From NCBI GenBank assembly GCA_001774505.1, contig MFAF01000116.1, positions 5,635-16,450 on the forward strand: a stretch of 10,816 nucleotides of DNA, written 5' to 3'. The notes beneath the pieces were generated by a model. The model did no database searches. It was not told where the DNA came from and saw nothing but the letters and a program-made list of their open reading frames with translations. A program made the translations under genes and the position numbers. Shown here one piece after another: positions 5,550 to 10,816 of the stretch. How positions within the stretch are numbered: the first letter of the stretch is position 1; the number at the start of each line of letters is the position of its first letter. Source of the stretch: Candidatus Coatesbacteria bacterium RBG_13_66_14 (lineage in GTDB: Bacteria > RBG-13-66-14).

Positions 5550-6203
5550 TCAGCGCCTCTCGAAGGGGGCCAGAATCTCCTCGAGTCGCCGGTAAACCTT
5601 CTCCGGCTCGCCCACGCCGTCCACCCGCACGAGCTTCCCCCGCTCCCGGTAGTATTCGACGAGGGGGCTGGTTTCGCGGTGGTATAGCTCCAGCCGGCGC
5701 CGGACCGTGGGCTCGTCGTCGTCCGGTCGCGCCACGAGCCTCCCGGAATCGCGGTCGCAGACGCCCTTCACCTTCGGCGGAACGGTTAAAAGGTTGTACA
5801 CCGCCCCGCAGACCGGGCAACTGCGCCGGTTGGAGAGCCGCTGGACGATGACGGCGTCGGGGACCTCGAAGAGGACGGCGGCGGTGAGGTTCCTCCCCGC
5901 CCGGTCGAGAATCTCCCCGAGACGCTCGGCCTGGCGCAGGTTGCGCGGGTATCCGTCGAAGAGCATCGCGGGCGCGTTCTCGGCGATTCTGGCCGCCAGG
6001 ATTTCCTCCACCGTGGCGTCGTCCACCAGAGCGCCGGACTCGACGACGGCGCGGATGCGGTCGGCGACGGGCGAGTCGGGGCGGGCGAGCTCGGCCCGGA
6101 TGAGGTCCCCCGTGGAGAGGTGGGCCATCCCGCGGCGCAGCTCGAGGAGCTTGGCGATGGAGCCTTTCCCGGCTCCGGGCGGTCCGAAGAGGACGAGTAT
6201 CAA
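5550..6203 (-). CDS. adk: Adenylate kinase, zinc-LID form
   Basis: 217 residues from the TTG at 6203. It converts ATP + AMP to 2 ADP and sets the adenylate balance in the cytoplasm. The P-loop FGPPGAGKGS (6-15), LSTGDLIR, FDGYPRN (AMP-binding, R87), and the LID with R122 and C129-x2-C132...C149-x2-D152 are present; this is the Cys3-Asp zinc LID of the long form. The P-loop threonine is serine, a mild change. Start choice: another TTG at 6227 would add eight residues but lies at the edge of a hairpin, whereas TTG 6203 has GGGAG six nt upstream and gives MILVLFGPPGAGKG, with motif positions matching E. coli. No in-frame ATG is suitable. It lies 79 bp after secY and 81 bp before map. Confidence 0.94.
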   Translation of the reverse strand: MILVLFGPPGAGKGSIAKLLELRRGMAHLSTGDLIRAELARPDSPVADRIRAVVESGALVDDATVEEILAARIAENAPAMLFDGYPRNLRQAERLGEILDRAGRNLTAAVLFEVPDAVIVQRLSNRRSCPVCGAVYNLLTVPPKVKGVCDRDSGRLVARPDDDEPTVRRRLELYHRETSPLVEYYRERGKLVRVDGVGEPEKVYRRLEEILAPFERR

Positions 6204-6228
6204 ATCCTGCTCCCGACAATCGGCCAAA

Positions 6229-6256
6229 GGGCCCTTGGGCGTCTTCCCAGGGGCCC
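6229..6256 (-). promoter_or_regulatory. Hairpin in the secY-adk gap
   Basis: On the minus strand GGGCCC (6256-6251) and TGGG (6249-6246) pair with CCCA (6239-6236) and GGGCCC (6234-6229), giving ten pairs with one C-A mismatch and a 6-nt loop. Only three T residues follow, so it is a poor terminator. It may dampen read-through from secY to adk or stabilise an mRNA end. It also argues against adk starting at 6227. Confidence 0.5.
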
Positions 6257-6282
6257 CGCGGAATATTTTACGGCGTCGAAGG

Positions 6283-7593
6283 TTACCGGCGACCGCGAAT
6301 GCGACCCTTCCTCAAGAAACCGTCGTAGTGGCGCATCAGCATGTGGCTCTCGATCTGCCGGATGGTGTCCAGCGCCACGCCCACCACGATCAGCAGCCCC
6401 GTGCCGCCGAAGGTGATGGGCGACTTGAAGATGATCGCCATCGCGACCGGCAAGAGGGCGATGACGGCCAGGAACACGGATCCGGCCAGGGTGATGCGCG
6501 TCAGGATGCGGTCTATGAACTGCTCGGTGTTCTTCCCGGGCCGCACGCCGGGGATGAAGCCGCCGTACTTCTTCATGTTGTCGGCCAGGTCCGCCGGGTT
6601 CAGCACGATGGCGGTGTAGAAGTAGCTGAAGAAGATGATCAGCCCGCCGTAGAGAATCATGTACAGCGGCTTGCCCGGGGCGAGCCACCCGGCGAGGGCC
6701 TTCAGCCAGTCGGCGTCGGTGAACATCAGGATGGTGTTGGGGAACATGATCAGCGCGCTGGCGAAGATGATCGGGATGACGCCGGCGGTGTTGACGCGCA
6801 GGGGGATGTGGGTGGACTGACCCCCGTAGATTTTGCGCCCGACGATGCGCTTGGCGTACTGGACGCGGATCTTGCGCTGCCCCTGCTGGATCACCACGAC
6901 CCCGGCCACCACGATGACCATCACCAACAGGGTCACGGCGATGTTGACCAGGTTGGTGTCGCCCGAGCCGACCTTCTCCATGGTCAGCATCACGTCCGCC
7001 GGGATGCGGGCGATGATCCCGATGAAAATGATGAGCGACATCCCGTTTCCGATACCCCGCTCGGATATCTGTTCACCCAGCCACATGATGAATGCGGTCC
7101 CGGCGGTCATGGTGATCATGGTAAGCGGTGTGAAGAGCCATCCCATGCCGGGCTCGACCACGGGCACGCCGTTGAAGACCAGGCTCTTGAGCCAGATCTG
7201 GATGCCGAAGCTCTGCAGCAGCGACAGCCCGATGGTGCCGTACCGGGTGTACTGGGTGATGCGCTTGCGGCCGGCCTCGCCCTCCTTCTGGAGCTTCTCG
7301 AGGGCGGGCACGACCGCGGTGAGGAGCTGGATGATGATGGAGGCGGAGATGTAGGGCATGATGCCCAGGGCGAAGATGGTTGCCTTGCGCAGGTTTCCGG
7401 CGGCGAACATGTCAATGAAGCCGAAGAGGCCGCCCTGGGCCTCCTGGTTGAACCAGGCGGTCAGCACGCCGGCGTTGACGCCGGGGACGGGGATGTGGCC
7501 GCCCACGCGGTAGACGAAGAAGATGGCGATGGTGAAGAATATGCGCTGGCGGAGCTCGGGGATGGCCAGCATGTTCCGGATGCTCTTAAACAC
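6283..7593 (-). CDS. secY: Preprotein translocase subunit SecY
   Basis: 436 residues, the usual length. SecY is the channel of the SecYEG translocon in the cytoplasmic membrane, passing unfolded proteins outward with SecA and inserting membrane proteins with the ribosome. About ten hydrophobic segments can be counted. Both family signatures are seen: LGIMPYISASIIIQLL in segment 2 and LNPADLADNMKKYGGFIPG before segment 9. The latter is followed by VRPGKNTEQFIDRIL, the cytoplasmic loop with the arginine needed for SecA-dependent transport. VYRVGGHIPVPGVN marks the start of the plug region. The C-terminus is basic (LRKGRIRGRR). It starts with GTG in TAGTG, overlapping the rplO stop by one base, so translation is probably coupled. 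Confidence 0.97.
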   Translation of the reverse strand: MFKSIRNMLAIPELRQRIFFTIAIFFVYRVGGHIPVPGVNAGVLTAWFNQEAQGGLFGFIDMFAAGNLRKATIFALGIMPYISASIIIQLLTAVVPALEKLQKEGEAGRKRITQYTRYGTIGLSLLQSFGIQIWLKSLVFNGVPVVEPGMGWLFTPLTMITMTAGTAFIMWLGEQISERGIGNGMSLIIFIGIIARIPADVMLTMEKVGSGDTNLVNIAVTLLVMVIVVAGVVVIQQGQRKIRVQYAKRIVGRKIYGGQSTHIPLRVNTAGVIPIIFASALIMFPNTILMFTDADWLKALAGWLAPGKPLYMILYGGLIIFFSYFYTAIVLNPADLADNMKKYGGFIPGVRPGKNTEQFIDRILTRITLAGSVFLAVIALLPVAMAIIFKSPITFGGTGLLIVVGVALDTIRQIESHMLMRHYDGFLRKGRIRGRR

Positions 7594-8027
7594 TAGACGA
7601 CCACCGCCTTCCCTCCCGCGGCCTCGATTTTCTTTGCGGCTCCGGCGCTGAACGCGTTGGCCCGCACCTCGTAGGCCCCGGTCACCTCTCCGGTCCCCAG
7701 GATCTTGACCCGCTGGGCACTGGGCGCGACGCGGCGCTTGGCTTTCAACAGCTCGATGTCCACGGTCCCGGTCGCCCCGAGGGCGTCCAGCTCGCCCACG
7801 TTGACGTGGTCGAAGCCCTTCTTCTTCTGGCCGACGCGGGACTGGAACCCTCGCTTGGGCAGGCGGCGGAAGAACGGCATCTGCCCGCCCTCGAACCCGC
7901 GGCGCACGCCGCCGCCCGAGCGCGAGTTCTGGCCGTTCATCCCCCGGCCGCAGGTGGTGCCCGAGCCGGAGCCGTTGCCCCGGCCGACCCGCCGCCGCTT
8001 TTTCATGTTTCCGGAAACCAGGTCCAT
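7593..8027 (-). CDS. rplO: 50S ribosomal protein L15
   Basis: 144 residues. L15 is a late-assembling large-subunit protein with a long, glycine- and arginine-rich N-terminal extension buried in rRNA. Visible are RRRVGRGNGSGSGTT, GRGMNGQNSRSGGG, FEGGQMPFFRRLPKRGF, and the C-terminal globular part ending FSAGAAKKIEAAGGKAVVV. Family members usually begin with a short LxxLxPxxGS segment; here the start MDLVSGNMKKRRR is a few residues shorter and lacks it. The ATG at 8027 has GGGAG five to six nt upstream; the internal ATG of codon 8 is less well placed. It is 81 bp after rpmD and overlaps secY by one base. Confidence 0.95.
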   Translation of the reverse strand: MDLVSGNMKKRRRVGRGNGSGSGTTCGRGMNGQNSRSGGGVRRGFEGGQMPFFRRLPKRGFQSRVGQKKKGFDHVNVGELDALGATGTVDIELLKAKRRVAPSAQRVKILGTGEVTGAYEVRANAFSAGAAKKIEAAGGKAVVV

Positions 8028-8108
8028 GACCGCTCCCGCCTCGAGGCGCCCGCCGGACGCCCCGCCCCTCGCCCGCAGCGCGGACTTCCGGGGCGTCGTA
8101 ACGCGATT

Positions 8109-8306
8109 TTATTTGGCCGTCTCCACGCGGACCAGGTGCCGAACGTGGTAGATCATGCCCCGAATCTGGGGCGTGTCGCCGTGGACCACGGTGCGGCCGA
8201 TGCGCCCCAGGCCGAGGGTCCGCAGGGTGACCTTGTGGCGCTCCAGGGCGCCGATCTGGCTTCTGACCTGGGTGACGGAGAGCTTCTGCTGCTTCTTCTT
8301 AGCCAT
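8109..8306 (-). CDS. rpmD: 50S ribosomal protein L30
   Basis: 65 residues, slightly long for bacterial L30 (about 60) because of a lysine-rich N-terminus MAKKKQQK. The core [20 protein letters not shown], the motif [11 protein letters not shown] and the C-terminal [15 protein letters not shown] match the family. L30 is a small large-subunit protein not present in every bacterium. Its ATG lies inside the end of rpsE: the two genes overlap by eight bases (ATGGCTAA), a strong sign of translational coupling. Confidence 0.95.
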   Translation of the reverse strand: MAKKKQQKLSVTQVRSQIGALERHKVTLRTLGLGRIGRTVVHGDTPQIRGMIYHVRHLVRVETAK

Positions 8307-8907
8307 CCTCTGACTCCGCGCCGCCGGCGCTGAAACCGGTGAGCTTCTCCTCCACCGGCTCGGGGGCCGCCTCGGGCTCTTCCTTGCCGGGGCGGCTGAA
8401 GGTGTAGTACCCGTGGTGCCGCATGATCGGTCGCTTGCCGCGGCGCCTGGCCACGCTATCTATGCTCATCAGGCTCTCGAGGGCGTCGAAGACGGCGTGC
8501 ACCACGTTGTGCGGGTTGTTGGTGTTGAGGGTCTTGGTGAGGATGTCGCCGACGCCGGCCACCTCGAGGATGGCGCGCACGGCGCCGCCGGCGATTACAC
8601 CGGTTCCGGGCGCGGCCGGCTTGAGAAGCACGCGTCCCGCCCCGGAATGCCCCTCGATGCCGTGGGTGATGGTCGAGCCGATCATGGGTATCTTGACCAT
8701 GTGCTTCTTGGCGACCTCGATCCCCTTGCGCACGGCGTCCGGCACCTCGGGGGCCTTGCCCAGGCCCCAGCCCACGCGGCCCTTCTTGTCGCCCACGACG
8801 ACGAGGGCGTTGAAGGCGAAGCGTCGGCCGCCCTTGACCACCTTGGCCACCCGGTTGATCGCTATGACCCGGTCTTCCAGATCGCCCAGGATTTCCTCGC
8901 GCTTCAT
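8299..8907 (-). CDS. rpsE: 30S ribosomal protein S5
   Basis: 202 residues from the ATG at 8907, which has TAGGAG just upstream overlapping the rplR stop. S5 lies at the mRNA entry of the 30S subunit and takes part in helicase activity and decoding accuracy. The N-terminal dsRBD-like domain shows [36 protein letters not shown] and [17 protein letters not shown]. The second domain has [21 protein letters not shown], with [20 protein letters not shown]. Beyond the usual end there is a C-terminal tail of about 30 residues rich in E, P and A (from [12 protein letters not shown]), unlike the normally basic protein. A longer reading from further upstream would run through rplR and is not a real N-terminus. 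It overlaps rpmD by eight bases. Confidence 0.96.
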   Translation of the reverse strand: MKREEILGDLEDRVIAINRVAKVVKGGRRFAFNALVVVGDKKGRVGWGLGKAPEVPDAVRKGIEVAKKHMVKIPMIGSTITHGIEGHSGAGRVLLKPAAPGTGVIAGGAVRAILEVAGVGDILTKTLNTNNPHNVVHAVFDALESLMSIDSVARRRGKRPIMRHHGYYTFSRPGKEEPEAAPEPVEEKLTGFSAGGAESEDG

Positions 8908-8914
8908 GAGTCTC

Positions 8915-9271
8915 CTAGAACTTGAGCCCGGCCTCGCGGGCGGTCTCGGCGAGGGCCTTGACCCGGCCGTGGAACTTGAACCCGCCGCGGTCGAAAACGA
9001 CGCTCGTGATTTTCTTTTCCCTGGCCCGTTCGGCGATGAGGGCGCCGACCTTGACCGCCGCTTGCCTGTTCGCCGTGACGGTCGCCCCCTCGGCGCGCAG
9101 GTCGAGGGTCGAGGCCGAGACCAGCGTGTGACCGGCCTCGTCGTCAATGAGCTGGACGTAGAGGTGCCGGTTGGAGCGGAAGACCGCCATCCGCGGCAGC
9201 TCGGCCGTGCCGCGCACCCGCTTGCGGATGTGGAAGTGCCGCCGGAAACGCAGCTTCTGTTTGACTAGCAT
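8915..9271 (-). CDS. rplR: 50S ribosomal protein L18
   Basis: 118 residues, the family size. L18 binds 5S rRNA with L5 and helps anchor the central protuberance. The sequence shows the basic N-terminus [39 protein letters not shown] and the C-terminal [19 protein letters not shown], the most conserved L18 segment. ATG start with GGAG about nine nt upstream. A 187-bp spacer with no gene separates it from rplF, an unusual gap at this junction, and rpsE follows after 7 bp. Confidence 0.96.
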   Translation of the reverse strand: MLVKQKLRFRRHFHIRKRVRGTAELPRMAVFRSNRHLYVQLIDDEAGHTLVSASTLDLRAEGATVTANRQAAVKVGALIAERAREKKITSVVFDRGGFKFHGRVKALAETAREAGLKF

Positions 9272-9458
9272 CTTCTGACTCCGGTACTGGCCGACCTACG
9301 GGCTGAATGATTGTCGTTCGTTTCCCGGCGAGCGCCGGGCTGCCTTCCAAGTGGCGGAGGATCCCGCCTGCTTCACTTAAAACCTTGCCCGCCCTCCGGC
9401 GGTGGATGTTCCGGCCCGCCCCGCCCATAGCTTCGGCCCCCGAACTTACCGGCCCACC
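9272..9458. other. 187-bp non-coding spacer between rplF and rplR
   Basis: No gene and no convincing promoter. Two inverted repeats are visible: CCCGGCG-AG-CGCCGGG (9324-9339) and GGCGG-AGGATC-CCGCC (9354-9369). The open frames covering it continue into neighbouring genes in the wrong frame and look like translation of GC-rich DNA. This junction is usually only a few to a few tens of bases in other bacteria, so an RNA structure affecting rplR is conceivable. Confidence 0.5.
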
Positions 9459-10007
9459 TTACTTGACGGTGGCTTTGCCCGCTTTCTGGCGGACCCACTC
9501 GCCGTCGTAGCGGATGCCCTTGCCCTTGTAGGGCTCGGGCGGGCGGATGCGGCGAATCTGGGCCGTGACCTCGCCCACGAGCTGCTTGTCCGGGCCGGAG
9601 ACGGTGACGATGGTGAAGTCGCCCCGCTGCTCGGTGGCGAAGGCGACGGTCGCCGGCGGCGGGACCGTCACCGGGTGGCTGAAGCCCACGTTGAGGACGA
9701 GGTTTTTACCCTCGACCTTGGCTCGGTAGCCGGTGCCGCGTATTTCCAGCTTCTTCTCGAAACCCCGGGACACGCCCACGACCAGGTTGGCGATGAGGCT
9801 GCGGTAGAGGCCGTGGCGCGACTTGGACAACTTGGAGTCGTCGGGCCGGGAGACGATGACCTTCCCGCCCTCGAGGCGCGCGGTGATGGGATCGGTGAGC
9901 TCGACGGCGAGCTCTCCCTTGGGGCCCTTCACGCTCACCAAAGGCCCGTCCACGGCGACCTGGACCTTGGCGGGGATTTCGATGGGTTTCATGCCGATGC
10001 GGCTCAT
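9459..10007 (-). CDS. rplF: 50S ribosomal protein L6
   Basis: 182 residues, near the usual 177-180. L6 has two homologous domains and lies near the factor-binding site and the sarcin-ricin loop. The N-terminus MSRIGMKPIEIPAKVQV and SVKGPKGEL, the mid-region GVSRGFEKKLEIRGTGYRA and the C-terminal signature PEPYKGKGIRYDGEWVRQKAGK are all typical. ATG start with AGGAG seven nt upstream, 12 bp after rpsH, so the two are probably translated together. Confidence 0.97.
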   Translation of the reverse strand: MSRIGMKPIEIPAKVQVAVDGPLVSVKGPKGELAVELTDPITARLEGGKVIVSRPDDSKLSKSRHGLYRSLIANLVVGVSRGFEKKLEIRGTGYRAKVEGKNLVLNVGFSHPVTVPPPATVAFATEQRGDFTIVTVSGPDKQLVGEVTAQIRRIRPPEPYKGKGIRYDGEWVRQKAGKATVK

Positions 10008-10019
10008 GACGGCTCCTGG

Positions 10020-10418
10020 TTACCAGACGCGGCAGATCAGCTCTCCGCCGACCCCCTCGCGCCGCGCGGTGTAGTCGGGGAGGACCCCCTTCGAGGTGGA
10101 CAGCACCGCCACCCCCAGCCCGTTCATCACGTAGGGTATCTTGTCCCGGCGGACGTAGACCCTAAGACCCGGCTTGGAGATGCGCTCGAGGCCCCGGAAG
10201 GCCGGCTTCCCGCCCGTGGTGTACTTGAGGTCCACCTGAATCGTCCGGTGGGGGCCGTCCGAGTCGAGGGCGTAGCCGTCGAGATAGCCCTCCCCGACCA
10301 GGAGCTTGACGAGCGCCTCTTTGAAGTTCGAGTGGCTGACGCTGACCTGCTTGTGCCCCGCGCGGGCGGCGTTGCGCACGCGGGTGAGAAGGTCGGCGAC
10401 GGGGTCTGTCATCACCAT
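10020..10418 (-). CDS. rpsH: 30S ribosomal protein S8
   Basis: 132 residues. S8 binds helix 21 of 16S rRNA in the platform and in E. coli is the repressor of the spc operon. The N-terminus MVMTDPVADLLTRVRNAARA parallels the E. coli MSMQDPIADMLTRIRN, and the C-terminal STSKGVLPDYTARREGVGGELIC is the S8 signature region. The ATG at 10418 has AGAGG six nt upstream; the ATG two codons later is an alternative. A 186-bp spacer precedes it. An S8-binding leader could lie there, but I cannot identify one with confidence. Confidence 0.96.
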   Translation of the reverse strand: MVMTDPVADLLTRVRNAARAGHKQVSVSHSNFKEALVKLLVGEGYLDGYALDSDGPHRTIQVDLKYTTGGKPAFRGLERISKPGLRVYVRRDKIPYVMNGLGVAVLSTSKGVLPDYTARREGVGGELICRVW

Positions 10419-10604
10419 GAAAAACCTCTAAGGTTAAATAGCCGTTCCGTCAAGGAGTCGCTCCGAGTGCGATACCCCTTCGCTCGGTTTGCCGGGAACC
10501 CGGCTCGCACCGCTGAACTGCAAAGGACATTACCCCTTTTGTTCGGACCGTCGGAGGCTTAACGGACCCGCTCGGTCAACCCCTCGCTCCCGACCGGCGC
10601 CCGC
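10419..10604. other. 186-bp non-coding spacer between rpsN and rpsH
   Basis: No gene is seen. On the minus strand a symmetric GCCGG-GTTC-CCGGC hairpin (10489-10502) is present, and an AT-richer stretch with AGAGG leads into the rpsH start. TTGACC and TTGACG are found, but neither has a fitting -10 box at 16-18 bp. Most bacteria have a short rpsN-rpsH junction, so the extra length is notable. Confidence 0.45.
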
Positions 10605-10790
10605 CTACCAGCTCGCCTTGGTAATCCCCGGGATCTTCCCCTCGAGGGCGAGTTTTCTGAAGCAGATGCGGCACATGTCGAAGCGGCGGTAGTAGGCGCG
10701 GGCCCGTCCGCACAGCGGGCAGCGATTGTACCGCCGCACGCCGAACTTGGGCTTGCGCTTCGCCTTCTCGATCAAGCACGTTTTCGCCAA
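10605..10790 (-). CDS. rpsN: 30S ribosomal protein S14, zinc-binding type Z
   Basis: 61 residues, the length of the short zinc form of S14 (the zinc-free form is about 90-101). S14 sits in the head of the 30S subunit. The zinc site is C24-x2-C27...C40-x2-C43 ([22 protein letters not shown] is split by the usual 12 residues), and the end [11 protein letters not shown] is the family hallmark. The start is TTG, preceded by a strong AGGAGGAG eight nt upstream; it gives the normal N-terminus [12 protein letters not shown], and no ATG or GTG serves. Upstream, a probable stop codon of the previous gene lies within the ribosome-binding region. Confidence 0.96.
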   Translation of the reverse strand: MAKTCLIEKAKRKPKFGVRRYNRCPLCGRARAYYRRFDMCRICFRKLALEGKIPGITKASW

Positions 10791-10801
10791 CGGGTCTCCT
10801 C

Positions 10802-10816
10802 CTAACGGCTCGGGCG
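10802..10816 (-). CDS. Possible last codons of the upstream gene, rplE by synteny
   Basis: At the right edge the minus strand reads codons for R-P-S-R and then TAG (10804-10802), just before the rpsN ribosome-binding site. In the standard order rplE (L5) precedes rpsN, so this may be its end. Only four codons are visible and they are not diagnostic; the other frames stay open. Confidence 0.3.

Noticed and set aside
4642..6219. 525-codon minus-strand frame across adk and map
   Set aside because: It runs out of frame through two well-supported genes and is composed mainly of R, P, G and H.
5707..7596. Very long plus-strand open frame opposite adk and secY
   Set aside because: Translation is rich in H, D, G and Q in the pattern expected for the antisense of a membrane protein gene; no domain is recognisable.
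9144..9428. Minus-strand open frame in the rplF-rplR spacer
   Set aside because: It overlaps rplR in another frame and shows no family resemblance.

Overview
The window is almost entirely one minus-strand ribosomal protein and protein-export operon. It is the distal part of the spc operon running into the alpha operon, in the standard bacterial order. Read from the right edge leftwards: (end of rplE?) - rpsN - rpsH - rplF - rplR - rpsE - rpmD - rplO - secY - adk - map - infA - rpmJ - rpsM - rpsK - rpsD - rpoA - rplQ, closed by an intrinsic terminator at 875-898. All seventeen complete genes look intact and near their family lengths. No extra or foreign gene is inserted, and no plus-strand gene is convincing.

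The DNA is GC-rich bacterial sequence. S14, S4, L36 and the adenylate kinase LID all keep zinc-binding cysteines, a pattern common in thermophilic, Gram-positive and many uncultured lineages. rpsN, rpsD and adk appear to start with TTG, and secY starts with GTG. The operon order is too conserved to identify a phylum; a high-GC, little-studied or uncultured bacterium is my inference.

The left end (1-873) is different. It holds two minus-strand serine tRNA genes, tRNA-Ser(UGA) at 424-510 and the 5' part of tRNA-Ser(GCU) at 1-55, the latter with a good promoter. They are separated by a three-copy repeat of about 99-bp period (194-420). A second, unrelated repeat of about 104-bp period (512-860), built around C-run/G-run hairpins, fills the space between tRNA-Ser(UGA) and the operon terminator. 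These arrays are non-coding and are the least explained sequence here.

Inside the operon many junctions are tight: rpsE/rpmD overlap by 8 nt, rplO/secY by 1 nt, and several gaps are about 10 nt. Others are unusually long: 290 bp between infA and rpmJ, and 186-187 bp before rpsH and before rplR. Some spacers carry structure: a possible infA promoter, G-rich repeats between infA and rpmJ, mutually exclusive helices before rplQ, and hairpins before adk and rpsK. I found no exotic system; the value lies in the repeat arrays and the candidate regulatory leaders.

Functionally, the genes supply small- and large-subunit ribosomal proteins, the SecY translocon core, nucleotide balance (Adk), N-terminal methionine removal (MAP), initiation (IF-1) and the RNA polymerase alpha subunit. 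This couples ribosome production with export and transcription capacity. The two serine tRNAs next door fit a translation-dedicated region.
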